Shown here piece by piece: positions 1 to 12,231 of a stretch of 64,000 nt of DNA (its first letter is position 1; each line of letters begins with the position of its first letter). The notes under the pieces are model-generated. The model was not told the DNA's origin. It worked only from the letters and a program-made list of their open reading frames with translations, and made no database searches. The position numbers were made by a program, and so were the translations under genes. Source of the stretch: Zerene cesonia (Eukaryota; Arthropoda; Insecta; Lepidoptera; Pieridae); assembly GCF_012273895.1 (NCBI RefSeq), contig NC_052122.1:9114001-9178000 (forward strand), in the 5' to 3' direction.

Positions 1-24
1 TATGGGCTGATGATGATGATGATA
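1..24 (+). repeat. 3' tail of a SINE cut by the window edge
   Basis: The window opens with ATGGGCTGATGATGATGATG. The same ATGGGCTGATGATGATG end closes the SINE fragment at 37535-37712, so this is most likely the 3' tail of another copy whose body lies to the left. Confidence 0.55.
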
Positions 25-260
25 TAAAATAAGTTATTTTCCGTCTTATCTTTTAACACATTTCCTGAGCAATTTATACTATTTATAATGTTTTCCATAT
101 TAAAGTAATATACATTATATTACACATAAAACATTAATTTCGAAAATAATCAATAATACAATTAGAATAAGGTTCATAACTGAAAAAAGGAGTAAGAAAG
201 AAGGATAGGAATAAGGAAGGATGTTAGACAATAAGTACTTAACAAATGACATTTTTCTAG

Positions 261-350
261 GTATCTGATAGAAGTCCCCAAAGTGCATCTGGAGGAAGCT
301 CACCTAATTCTGAGAGGGGTCAATCACCTCGACCAGAAAACTCTAAGTAA
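261..350 (+). CDS. Terminal coding exon of an unidentified Ser/Pro-rich protein (partial)
   Basis: A polypyrimidine tract and acceptor (TTTTTCTAG) at 252-260 precede an open frame of 29 codons plus TAA (348-350). The frame starts in phase 0 and encodes a hydrophilic Ser/Pro/Arg/Glu-rich tail beginning VSDRSPQSASGGSSP and ending RPENSK. That composition is typical of the disordered C-terminus of a nuclear or cytoplasmic regulatory protein, and it is unlike the AT-driven Lys/Asn/Ile/Phe-rich frames of the surrounding noncoding DNA. No catalytic motif or known family is recognisable from so short a piece. All other exons would lie left of the window. If real, this gene ends here, so the OGT gene further right probably does not begin to the left of it, unless one gene is nested in the other. 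Confidence rests on the acceptor plus composition only. Confidence 0.5.
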   Translation, partial: VSDRSPQSASGGSSPNSERGQSPRPENSK

Positions 351-665
351 ATCTATATTGCATTTGAAATCGGGATTATCACTAACGGCTCTTGAACTAC
401 TATAAAAGTGTCATATAAAATTATCTGAAAGAGGATTTATATTTATAGAATTAAAGCAACATAGGCTTCAGAGTTTATCGTTATAAATGCTTGAAATATA
501 CCGTATGAACTTATTGAATAGTTGACAGTCATTTGGAAATTAAATGTATTTAATATTTCTAGTCCATTGATAAGTTATATTGTACGACCCTAGTCCCCCT
601 TTCTCAGAGAATTGTTAGCCTTGTTTTTATAAATACATTTTAATAAAATTATATTCTATTCCAAA
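351..665 (+). other. Probable 3' UTR of the left-edge gene with poly(A) signal
   Basis: AT-rich sequence follows the TAA stop at 348-350. A canonical AATAAA lies at 642-647, about 290 bases downstream of the stop, and is followed by T-rich DNA. This is a plausible 3' end for the gene whose last coding exon is at 261-350. Confidence 0.35.
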
Positions 666-2740
666 TAATATAATAATGAAGATATCAATTTATAATATTT
701 AAAGTATTTTATATTAAATACTTATATTTCTTTATATTTATTCGTATAGATATATAGCCAAATATTAATATATCTCTAATATGTTAAGAACATACTTAGA
801 TTTTAAAGCTGTTTTAGTAGAGCTAATCAAAATGACTATGAAAAAAATGTATGTTTAGACTTAAGAGACAATAAATAGATCATGAAGCTATTGATTTTTT
901 ATTTGAACTTCTTATGTTATTCATTATGAGTCAGATTATATTTTTTCGATATTTAATCGATAATAAGAACTTTTGAGACACTCAAAATATCCTAATTTCT
1001 GAAATACAGTATATATATGGAATGTAAAGATAAAACAACAAAGCTCCTGCATCTACTGTCATAGATTGTAACCTACCCTATTATTTAGGAAATTTGTTGT
1101 CTTAATAATAGTTCTAAAAAATTAAAGTATTTATGTAACAAACGAATTAATTTCCAAAGAAAAATAACAGCTTATGGAGTCAATGAATTGTATTTTGAAA
1201 TGAAGCAAACACCGCATTTTAATGTTATTGAATGTCAAAATGTCCTTCTCAAATGTTATCCTCTGCCTAAACTTTAAAAGAATTTTTTTAATCGACTTAG
1301 CAAATTTCGTGTACGTTTTATGCGTTACAAAGGAAGAAGAAAGACTTTACGGAATATTATAAAATATACAGGTAGAAGCTAAAACTTTTAAATTGGGTAT
1401 TGTTCAAGGCAGCCTGAATAACGCATACGTAATTGAAATTAACATTTACATTGAAATCGTGTATATTGTTTTGCTTATAAACGGGTGTAATGCGTTTAAA
1501 ACATTTTGAACTTGTTTTGTGTTGAATTTTTCCTTTTTTGTGTGTGACATAAATGTAATCAGCTTATCTATCAGTTTAAATGACAAATAGTGCATGAGAT
1601 TTAGTATAAATGTTTCAAATAGCCATAATTAGTTAGCACTTTTTAGAAATTCTATAAATGTACATTAATTAACTAGTAATCCAATAACAACCGTCAGTAA
1701 ATGGCTGCAAGAATTTTCATATGATACCACTGAAAACTTGTTGAAAATTAAACTATAAACATAGTCTTACTATTCATAAACTTACTACTAACACTTCCTG
1801 ATGCACACCAATCAACACACACACTCACTAGCATCCACACATACACATATACACACACACCTTCCACACAATCATTCACACACACTCAGGTTTTTATTTT
1901 ATTTATTTTATTTCATTAATATCTATTTTACTTCTTGTCTATATCATATCAAGAAAATTATAAATATTATGATGTATTTTAATTAAAGGCATACTAATAT
2001 AACTGTAGTAAGGAAAGAAGTTGGTGCCTGTCCACACAGGCGAGTTCTTTGAACTCAGCCTAGAACGGGTGCCACTTATCACATTTATTGTAAATGTCTA
2101 TAATTAAGAAAAATCTTGTAATTTGATAAGAAGTAAATTTATATTATATTATATATATTATATATATAATAAATCAGAACCACCTGGAGGCCTGTTCCTG
2201 TACATGTTATTTCGTAGCATTTTTGTGAAACGCTGTTGAACAAAATACCCGCCGATTTAAAAAACATATCTATTTTATTCATAGGCATAGGCATAGACAA
2301 ACATTTCTTTTTAGTTATGACAACTTTTCCATAGGACTTCACTTCACTTCACGAAAAAAAAAATTATAAAATGCCGTAACGCAAAATGTACACAAAAAAT
2401 TTATTATGTAGGTGAGAAAGTAGTCTTCTTACACCTCAAAATGTATGTCATTCCATCCCATTTAAAAACATGTCAACTTACGTCGCCTTTCTGTGATTTA
2501 AGGGTATTTCGTTCTTAGTTCGGTTTATTTAACTGTCGTATGAAATCATGTATATTGTCATGTTGATACTTAGCGTACACAACATATTTACAAACATAGC
2601 TTTAGATTTTGAAAGAAAGTTTTAAATATTTCTTTTGTTATGTCTCCATGGATCGATATAAGTTCCCTTGTATAGGTATATCGCTTTATCATTCACAATT
2701 TTTACGTTTTTATCCTAATTCAAAAGTCTCATTTGCTGTG
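666..2740. other. AT-rich intergenic DNA with microsatellites
   Basis: I see no gene here. There is a degenerate CA-rich microsatellite at about 1801-1888 (ACACAC units broken by TC and AT) and a TA-rich run at about 2139-2172. Confidence 0.6.
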
Positions 2741-2744
2741 CTAT

Positions 2745-2965
2745 GAGTATGGACCGAGTGGTTCAGTGATGAAGATCTCGGAATTAAATCGATAAGTTGG
2801 GGGTTTGAGACCAGGACCATCTGCTTATCAACTACTCGAAACGGTGAAGGAAAAATTCGTGAGAAAACCGGTAAGTCCATGAATCAAACGACGACATCTA
2901 CCATTCCGCACTTGGCCATCGTGGTGGATTTTGACCAGAGCCCCGAGCAGCGTATATGAACATAG
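2745..2965 (+). repeat. tRNA-derived SINE
   Basis: The 5' part resembles a tRNA gene, with an A-box-like ACCGAGTGGTTC near 2753 and a B-box-like GGTTTGAGACC near 2802. The rest has the typical lepidopteran SINE body: GAAACGGTGAAGGAAAAATTCGTGAG, ACGACGACATCTACC, then CTTGGCCATCGTGGTGGATT. A fragment of the same body is at 37535-37712. It is a degenerate RNA polymerase III-type retroelement and not a functional tRNA gene. Confidence 0.75.
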
Positions 2966-4071
2966 TAGATAATATATTTTTATGTAGAAACACGATAAGA
3001 ACACCAATTTTTAATACCTCCTGTCATTCATTTACTTTCGTCGGATATCAGTAAGTTGGCAGCGAAATATAGAATAAGGTCGCATTTGTTATACGTACAT
3101 GCTTATGGAATTTAGCCAAATATTTTAAAATATACTGAGCTAGACAATACTAAAATACTTTAGATATGCACCTGTGTAAGATTTGTTATCTAAACCGACC
3201 GCCAACATTATTTTAAAATAATCTTTTGTTAGTTTGATTTTGATACGTTAAATGTTTGATAGAATGAGCGCGTAAAGAATATAATGGCTTAGCCGCTTAG
3301 GCTATTTATAAAACTCTTAAGCAATGACGTAGTGCTTTGAGATAGTTGCTATTTGTATAAAGAGAGGTCTTGAACTTATACTTCTAACAGCTGATGTCAA
3401 CACGTAATGAGTTTAGTGTAGCTTGGCACTTATCGGATCAGAATATTTCTAGATTTTAACTTATTTGTTTCGCATCGCAATTTATTATATGTGGTCAGGT
3501 AATAGTTGCGTACAACCGATGTTCCACAAGGTTGGACGCAACGGCGGTTTCTCTTGTGGTGTTCTGAGCACAACCTATTAATTTAGTTATATGAATTCTA
3601 GGAGAGAAATGTAGTGAGTATCATGGAAGTTTTACGACTTTATCACCTTTCGTTAATTTATTTTAATTTATTGATAAGTCATTGAAGACTTTCCTCTCCA
3701 GCTGTTATAAAGAAGGGCCACTGAAAATCAGTGTGGCAACTGCGTTGCTGCGTAGGCTGAGTGGGTACCCCATTTTGCTCCACTGTATTTTTCACGTTTT
3801 AAATTTATTTACTTTTTTTTCCTTTGTTTATAATTGTATTCTTGTGTACCTATTTATTATGCTGTTTTGTTTTCATTGTTGTATTGTGTTGTCTAAATTT
3901 TATTGTTTTTTTTAAATGGTAATTTTGTGGAGTCAATGTAAAGGCATTTATTTTCAATACTTTTCAGACTTCAACGAGTCTGATTTGATACAAACCTAAA
4001 AAAAAGTAATAAACCCAACCCAAAAGAATGATATTACCCAAGTATATAACATTGTACCCCTATTCCATTAT
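2966..4071. other. AT-rich intergenic DNA
   Basis: I see no supported gene. A T-rich open stretch at about 3780-3915 is low-complexity sequence and does not look like coding. Confidence 0.5.
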
Positions 4072-4250
4072 ACTAGCTGCACGCCCCGGCTCCGCCTGGC
4101 AGTCGTTTATCGTAATTAAAATAATATAAACTATCCTTTCTATAAGTTGGATTAAACTGCACATCGTGTACAATTTGATTAAAATCGGTTAAGTAGTTTA
4201 GGAGTACATCGTGAACATACAAAGTGATATATAATTTATATACTTAAAAA
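4072..4250 (+). repeat. Helitron-like/MITE remnant
   Basis: The block begins CTAGCTGCACGCCCCGGCTC and contains AAATCGGTTAAGTAGTTTAGG and GAACATACAAAGTGA. These phrases recur in the short CTAG-ended non-autonomous elements of lepidopteran genomes. Related ends occur elsewhere in the window, for example at 15388, 24484, 28158 and 34837. There is no coding capacity. Confidence 0.5.
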
Positions 4251-7052
4251 TATACACTGCTCATGAACGACCAGTACCTCAAACTTAATGCTTAACTTTT
4301 ATTTATATAAATGACTAAATTTGATATAATTACAGACGTCTATAATATTATTTAACACAACAAAAGATTTCATTCACGTCCACAAGAAATGTTTTAGTGA
4401 GTGTCTATCAAAGTGAATGATGAACCATAAATTTTATAACCAGTTAAACAAGATTAAGATGTGTTGTAAGAATCCGAATAAATTCTAGTCAATAGGCGTA
4501 AAAGCAGTGGTAATGGGCATGTCTTAACGCATTTTTATGACTTTAACACCAGGTGTTCCTAGGAAAATAAAGTATTAATCTTTTATCGATACGTTTATGC
4601 GTCATTTGAATAAAGTTTCATAGAATTTTTTTTCGATTCCCTTAATATATGTCACAATAAGAAACTGATTAGCCCATTACAGCATAACGTTCGATAAGTC
4701 GGACGCCAGTTAAATTGTTATATTTTGAAACCGAAATTTAAGTTATTTTAGAAGCGATGCTATTTAGAAATTAGATCACAACACAAGAAAATACTATAGC
4801 AATGCTATTGTCAGGCTACGTTAAGTTGTCAAAGAAATATTTAACATATTTGAGCCTGATGTCTATGCCTAAGCCTACAGAGACCTTGAGACCTAATCGC
4901 ACTGAGAACTGCACGGTCGAAACTGTTTAACAATTCAAGAAGGAGGTGCGAGGTTATTACGACTAGCTGATGATGTCTTCGTATGCCGGAATGATAAAAA
5001 TGTTTTCACAGTAGATACTAACTTTGAAAATCTTACAATAACATCTGCAACCCGCTGGTCAAACATAAAAAAAACAAAGTTCAAGTCTCTCAGCCATCAC
5101 TTATTTCAAATAACAATAAGTATGAGGTTGGCGTTGACAAATGCGACCAGGCTTTATTAAATTTACGAATTCTGTTGCGTACACAGAAGTGGTGGTGATG
5201 TTTCGGTAGTAAACGCCTGGTTACTTGCTCGGAAGAATGGCTGCACAAGAGAGACTGAGTCGTTATTCTTTTTAAGACGCTTTATAGCAATAAGCTTATT
5301 TCCATACATGAAACACAGCCACATAATGTCGCAAGCCAGCAAAACCATTATGTACTATGCGATACGATGAATATTGGCTGGTCCCAATAAATCAGAACGT
5401 CGTTGGGTAAACCAATGTGGAGGGAAGAATAAATCTCAATATTTGTACATTTCAAACATTGAAATTTACTCTAATATGTAGGCTTTCACCCAAAATGCCA
5501 TATGGAAAACCACGTCGTAAAATAATTTGTTTGCTTTTTATAGTAAATTTCTACGTAAAACCCGTTCTCTTATTTTAACTATTCAATTGTGTCCGCCGTG
5601 CATAACGTCCGATTTATCGGACGGGCTATGAATTCTGATCTCTCACATAAACTTAATATTTCATATGATTTCATCGTCAAGGACACTCCAAATGATTATA
5701 TATTATAGTGATCATAATGAAAAAAGCGATAATAAACTTTGTGTTGTAATTGGTTAAGCTAATCTACGATACATATATGATTTCTATTTGGACGATTAAT
5801 ATGGAAATGTGAAGTTGTATAATAATATAACAAAATAATCCTTTGAATGAGGTTTTCGTTTTATAAACTCATTGTACATATAAAAAGAGTTTATAGGTTC
5901 GATTGTATTTCATTGTTTTTCGTTTAATTTTTCATAATTCTAGGATAAGTCCATATTACAATTTTGAATATATGAATTATTTACTCAAGTTTGTACATGT
6001 ATAACTACAGTTGGATGTACATCTTAGTCTTAAAGTCAAAGACACTTCTTATGTCCTTTGTAATAAAGTTTATACAATCAAATAAATAATAACACAAATC
6101 TGAATAAAGTCACAACATAAATATTAATAGCATAACATTTAACGAAGGACCTTAAAATGTAGCATGAGTTTTTACACATTTTCTATGAATTCCTGCGAAC
6201 AAACCACTGAATAATACGAGAACTCAAGGCATATTACAAAAGGCTAAGAGCAAATCGATGTTTGCTAAAGTTTCCACCGTTTCCCTGACCTAAAACACTT
6301 ACTCTATTGTTAGCGATTCGATAATATTGTCCATCTTTGACGGAGATTAATGGCTTCTGGATTTACCATCCATAAAACATTGGTCTTCATTTGTAGCTTT
6401 GAATTATTCATCCGAGATAATCGATCGTTTATTATATAGCTTATTATTTAAGTATTTATATTAGTGTGATACTTTTAGAAATCTAAAGAGATACTAATGA
6501 GTTCGTAGTAGCTTGTTATTATAGCTTGTTTTTGTGAATTTAATAATATGATAAGGATTACACTGATCTAAAAGACACTAGTTCAACTAAGATTAAAGTA
6601 CAATAAATCATAAAATACAACATAAATTAGATACTTTTAAATATCATTACTGCAATGAGGAATGCGATTAGTTATTTTTAAAATAAGCATTTGAACCGAC
6701 TTCAGGACTACAGAAAGTCTCAAACGTTATGAAAAATTATAAGCGCTTCCCACTCATTTATTTGAAGTTGGTGCCAGACAAGACCAGAAGTAGGAAGGTA
6801 CTATCTACAAGTATTTACAGTTGTAATTAATTTTGTATTAGTATTATTGTAGTACAAAATAGTTTTAATTAAATTATTTCTGTACGTTCGACGTCTGGAA
6901 CTTAAAACAGGCTATAATGGTTAAAACCATTAAAACATATTGCATCTCTACACCATTAAGAAGTTCTCTCGAGTCAGTCCTCTTTACAGCCATACCATAA
7001 TTGAGTATTTAACAAACAATACGAGTATTATAGTTTAATTGTCAATATCCTA
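4251..7052. other. AT-rich intergenic DNA
   Basis: No gene or clear repeat is seen over 2.8 kb. Short open frames, for example near 5163-5348, have no recognisable homology, splice context or coding-like composition. Confidence 0.5.
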
Positions 7053-7260
7053 CATCCTACCAATATTATAAATGCAAAAATTTGTAAGGATGTGTGTATG
7101 TGTGTTTGTTGCTCTTTCATTCAAAGACTACTGAACCGATTGCAATGAAATTTAGCATATAGACGGCTGGACAACCGGAATATCATATAGGCATCTTTTT
7201 AATCCGATATTCCTACGGGATACGGACTTACGTGGGTGAAACCGCGGGGCGCAGCAAGTT
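7053..7260 (+). mobile_element. Lep1-type Helitron-like element, copy 1
   Basis: This is a copy of the roughly 205-bp repeat. It starts ATCCTACCAATATTATAAATGC, continues through CTACTGAACCGATTGCAATG and TATTCCTACGGGATACGGACTT, and ends GTGAAACCGCGGGGCGCAGC. Four more copies occur at 11641, 27472 (inverted), 35487 and 60382. It is non-autonomous and non-coding. The Lep1 name is assigned from memory. Confidence 0.8.
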
Positions 7261-7295
7261 CTTTATAATTATCAAATTTTGTGTTTTTTTATAAT

Positions 7296-7465
7296 AGGGC
7301 AGCGATTGACCACGATCTCGCCTGATGGTAATCTGAGATGTGGTCTAAAATGAAGCGCGCTTCTCTAGAAAGTACCTGATCACTTTTGGCTTGAAGACCT
7401 CCAGATTGTACTCGTTGGAACTGTCCTGTCTTTGCTTTCCACCTTTGAGGAACACAACTATCTAT
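7296..7465 (+). repeat. Non-LTR-type repeat fragment, family D copy 1
   Basis: GCAGCGATTGACCACGATCTC, CCTGATGGTAATCTGAGATG and TGAAGCGCGCTTCTCTAGAA match a second copy at about 59170-59400 in the same orientation. It is probably a truncated 3' end of a retrotransposon and carries no open frame. Confidence 0.6.
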
Positions 7466-7574
7466 TTTCTGACTTCATCATCAGATTAACTTGATAGCAC
7501 TATATTATTGCCAAAAGTAATTTATATTATAAATATTTATGACACCAGAAACATTCAGTCGTGTATTCATCGTA

Positions 7575-7738
7575 AATCTATACTAATATTATAAAGCTGG
7601 AGAGTTTGTTTTAACGCACTAATCTCCGGAAGTACTGGTCCGATTTGAAAAATTGTTTCATTATTAAATAGCCCATTTATTGAAGAAGGTTATAGGCTAT
7701 AAATCTATCGCGACCGAAGCCGGGGCGGACCGCTAGTT
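7575..7738 (+). repeat. Short CTAG-ended repeat remnant
   Basis: The block starts ATACTAATATTATAAAGCTGGAG and ends GAAGCCGGGGCGGACCGCTAGTT. This is the typical layout of short lepidopteran non-autonomous elements: an 'ACTAATATTATAAA' start, a GC-rich end and CTAG. Confidence 0.55.
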
Positions 7739-10700
7739 TATTATATGCAATGAAAGTATGCTTGTGAGTGAGTGATGATTCCAAACACGAGATTGAAAAG
7801 CGAGGTATTGTCTGATATTTTCCCTACTCACAGTTCCTTATCCTCAGTTACTACAATTGTCTAACTACCAGAAACAGCAGCAGCTGTGAATAAGAAGCAA
7901 ATTTTAATAATTTAATGTCTGCATTATGCTTTTAGACATCCTTGTGGATACCAAGAAGATTAATTTATCCTTTGTTATGAAGGAACGGAAGCAGTAACGT
8001 TCCGCTTCCCATCAAAACCAAAGGTTACAAGCTTAAATATATTTTTTTGCAATATTGTTTATATAGTATGGCAAGCAAACCCTTTACAATCCATATAATG
8101 CAATTAATTATATAGAAGTAAATTTTTCCCATCACCTTAATTTTTACTCACCTGCCTTTAATAAAATGTTTCTATAAATGTTATGTTTCTACTTTTACCA
8201 CTTAGGGGTATGGAAAATAAATGTAGGCTTATTCTCAGACCTTCCCGATATGCACACAAAATGTCGAATCGTATATTCGTCTTTTTTCTTTTCGCCATCG
8301 CTCTTTGAACAAATACATCCGATATTAATTAAAGATAGTGCAGCTTCCAATGGAAAAATAATTTGTGGGATCGCTTTCTTTCAGGATCAACACAAGCTTT
8401 TTATGTTATTATTTCTATAGATCAACACAACAGCTTCTGCGCTTAGTATTATTTATTTTGCACTAGCAAATCTCATATAACTTCAATTGTTTTACAATGT
8501 TTATATTCAATTATTTTATAATGATATTGTTCGTACCCGGCCCTTTGTAGATAGCTCAACGCATAACTCCTAGTACAACAGGATACACGAAGCAACTGGG
8601 TTTGTGATATTCAGTACTTAAATTTGTTACATTTAACTCATCAATGTCAAGAAATGACCAGTCACGCAACTGAGCTGGTGGTTTGATGGTACGCGATCAG
8701 ACCCTCCCATGAGCATTCGCAGATATAGTCCCTCAAGCTACTGCGTTGCCTCAGTCACTCCACTCGATCATAATTATAAATTAAATATAATATATTATCC
8801 TATGTGTACGTCCGTTCCAGTCTAGTGAGTTCGACATTAGTCATCGTGATAAATGAAAGCGTCCGGTTTTTTATTTACTTTTCACACTAATAACCTGGGA
8901 AAATCAGACACGTTATATAGCACGAGTGTGGCGTATTACTTATCAATATCAAACGGTTTGGTGTCTATTTTTAGTTATTAATATGGAATGGCTGAATTTT
9001 TCTTTCCTTTTGTAATATTCCCATATGTTGCGTATTATTTTTCTAATTTATTATTATTTGTTATTTTTTGTAATAACAACAGTAATAAACATGTTCAATC
9101 GTAAACATATACAGGGGAAGCAGAAAATTTGAAGGTTATATATTTTTGAATGTGGTGGAGATAGTTTGTTAAACAAAAAAAAAGTCAGTCGGTCGGTGGA
9201 CTAGTGCGGAGGGAAGTCTTACCGTTTATGTTTCTACAGCTTTCCGCGCGCACTTTTTCCCTCTTCCGTTTCCTTTTCTCCGCCCTTTTTTTTGACTACG
9301 CGTTAAAGGGAAACCCGTATACTTCCTTTTCCCGTTTGATTTCCGGGACAAGGGACCGGATTTCGTGATGGAACGTAACCTATGTCCTTACTAAGGTTTC
9401 AGAATCGGTTCAGTGGTTTAGGCTTGAAGTAGAGTCAACACACTGAATTACTTTTGCCATTATAATATTAGTGAGGATCCCTGTATTATGATTACATTGC
9501 CTAACAACTTAGTAACTAACCTAACCTAATCTTTTCTATTAAGTTCCTGAATTTAATTACTTTTTTGGATGATTGATTCACATTTGATATTTGCAGTAAT
9601 ATAACTGACAAAGTACATACACAAACTTATATTACTTATATATACATCCAAATACCGTCAATATAATTCAGATGAACGCAACCCTGTCAACCTTTTAGCG
9701 ATAATGGTAAATTCGTGTAAATTCAGATTTTTGCGCCCCCCAACCCCTACCGTGACCCTAAAATGTATATAATTTGTGAGTTATTTGGTGATATGCACTT
9801 CATAATAAGATATCAGTGTGTATACCAGTGGTAACTCAATGGAAAAGAAAAAGCAATGTTCGTGTTATGGTGTCTGAGAAGACTGCAAAAATGTCTCGTA
9901 CAAAATTCAATATAGATAATATCATGAAATGAGCAAATCACCTCGATTACTATGTACTGCGATGGCGAATGAATCAATGAACAAATACCTCTACTCCATT
10001 TATAAAGGAATTGTCTTTGATTGAACCACAGTCTAATGACTTGACTAATTTCATTACAAATTAAACCAAATCGATTCGATAATGATTTTACTGGTATTTG
10101 TGAGAATCTAACTAACAAACAGACAGGTTTTCCCGTCCTCAATAATATTATAAATGCAAAAGTGTTTGCGTATTTGTCTTTTTTTTCACGTCCCAATAAA
10201 GTGATTTAATTTCGATCTGAATTTTGTTTGACCATGTGGGCAAAGCCGCGTGTGAACAATTAGTTAAAAAATATGAATGAAAACTGGATCCTTGGCAATA
10301 TATAAATTGAGTCTACAACAAACCGGCATTATATAAGCATTATTCAGAATGTAATAAATATTCGAAGTTAATCATAATTCAACTCTGAATTCGGTAAAGA
10401 TAAGGTAATAGCCAATTAATGTTGTACTCTAGACGGGTCTTAGACCAAAAACACATGGCGCTCATTAGCATCAGTATGTCATAATAAACATATTAATTTG
10501 ATGTTTGTAGATACCACGAAATAACTATATTACATTAATTTCTAACGGGTAAGATTATTACCTTAACTTTCTCATAAGTTTATTTAATTAGCGCACGAGC
10601 AATCATCGTTATCATTTTATATGGAAGTTTTTACGTACAAAATAAATGCACATAGGTACGTACCTAAATAAAAATTCAAACATGGTAAATATTACGTAGA

Positions 10701-11640
10701 TTTCTGTTTTATTCTTAGTATTGTAGTATTAAGCGTAAAAAAGTATTATTTCATTTCAAATATCTCATCAAATGTCTCATCTTTACAGTCAAAAAAGTGT
10801 AAAAGTTTTATTCTGTATAATACCAGCAAAAATAGGTCAATCAATTAACAACTTCCAGTTCCAAACCCAGATTAGATTCGCCTTTTCAATCTATTAGTAT
10901 TCATTTGTCCTACCTGAGCACCGAAACTTTTACTGTTAAAATAGCTAAAAATATCCTGTCATAACACAAAAAACCTTTAATAAAAGCTAGTGGTAACACT
11001 GTCAATTATTACGGATAAAACCACAAATGTAAACTAAACCGTCGTTAAACAACCCACTGGATTTCCTGTAAACAAACGAACGAAATCCGAAATAGAAATG
11101 ATTTAATAGCTCGCAACGCGTTAAAAATTGACCAATAAATTTGATACAATATATTCTACGCTATGTCCATTTAAATCTGATATATTAAGTACTAACAAAT
11201 ATTGTATGTAACTTTTTAAATTGACATAGGTTAAAATGTTAATTGTAATATCATTTCCAAGCATTCGTTTTATAATGGCCGCTAGCAGTATCGTTGCTTA
11301 CGTGAAATTGCTTTGAAATTAAATTTAAAATCGATATTGACATGTTTAAACATCGAGTTGTGCTTTTATCTTTGAAACCGATGTGCAATTTGTCGGTTCG
11401 CGATTTAATCGAATCACTAAAACGCTGATTGATAAATTGTGAGCTCAGTGAAAGAATTATTCGTTTCTTTTAAGTTTAAATCGATTCGGGGAAATTTGAA
11501 TCGTACTTGAAATAATTTTGAATGCAATCTATTAAATAGATATCTAAATTTTCGATCGTTTTTCTTAGTACAATTAAAATAAGTGGTACAATATGTATAC
11601 CTACAGAGATATCCAAATTTGAAAAAGTTCAACAGTAACT
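7739..11640. other. Intergenic DNA with repeat remnants
   Basis: No gene is supported. About 8630-8765 is a degraded inverted copy of the family also at 20243-20545 (GAGCTGGTGGTTTGATGGTACGC). About 9165-9480 is a GC-richer element ending CGGTTCAGTGGTTTAGGC and TATAATATTAGTGAGGATCC. About 10140-10265 (AATAATATTATAAATGCAAAAG to GGGCAAAGCCGCGTGTGAAC) is another short element. The remainder is AT-rich and featureless. Confidence 0.5.
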
Positions 11641-11843
11641 ATCCTACTAATATTGTAAATGCGAAAGTTTGTAAGGATGTGTGTGTGTTTGTTGCTTTTT
11701 CACACAAAAACTACTGAACCGATTGCAATGAAATTTTGGTACGTAGACAGCTGGACAATTGGAATAACATATAGGCAACTTTTTATCCCGATATTCCTAC
11801 GGAATACGAACTTACGCGGGTGAAACCGCGGGGCGCAGCTAGT
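11641..11843 (+). mobile_element. Lep1-type Helitron-like element, copy 2
   Basis: Near-complete copy of the repeat described at 7053-7260, from ATCCTACTAATATTGTAAATGC to CGCGGGGCGCAGCTAGT. The CTAGT end is intact, which makes it one of the better-preserved copies. Confidence 0.85.
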
Positions 11844-11987
11844 ATATTATAAGTGTAGGTAAAGTTTTCAAATATTACAATAAAGTTGTGCTGAATCAAT
11901 GCTTTTTCGTCAAATAACAAATATGTTGAATATAAAAGAACTAACTAGGTTTTGTAAGCTATCAATGCAGGGTCTGTATTAATTATT

Positions 11988-12231
11988 GTGGTATTCGAGC
12001 ACGCTTCGGCACGAATTGGGCCAGCTCGCGCCGGAGGAGTACCACACCCCCACAGAATACCGACGTGAAATAGCAATCTGCTGTGTTTCGTTCGGTGAGT
12101 GGGGGAGCCGGAGGCCCATATCCTTTTCTTTACCCTTCCCAGTCGTTTCGTTTATTCCTGTCCCCAATCCTTCAATCCTTCCCAAAAAGTCCCACCATCT
12201 ACATTGCCGACTCTAACATAAAAAAAAATAT
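11988..12231 (+). repeat. Interspersed repeat family C, copy 1, with A-rich tail
   Basis: It starts near GAGCACGCTTCGGCACGAATTGG, passes TTCGTTCGGTGAGTGGGGGAG, and ends GCCGACTCTAACATAAAAAAAA. The A-rich 3' tail suggests a retroposon. Inverted copies lie at 20243-20545 and about 54430-54630, and a further + copy at 27150-27425. Open frames across it are by-products of its GC-rich sequence and not genes. Confidence 0.7.

Noticed and set aside
1801..1888. Regular repeat considered as a CRISPR-like array
   Set aside because: It is a degenerate CA microsatellite without spacers of fixed length.
9813..10196. 127-residue open frame on the - strand
   Set aside because: Its start lies in a short repeat element (AATAATATTATAAATGC), it resembles no known protein, and no splice or promoter context supports it.
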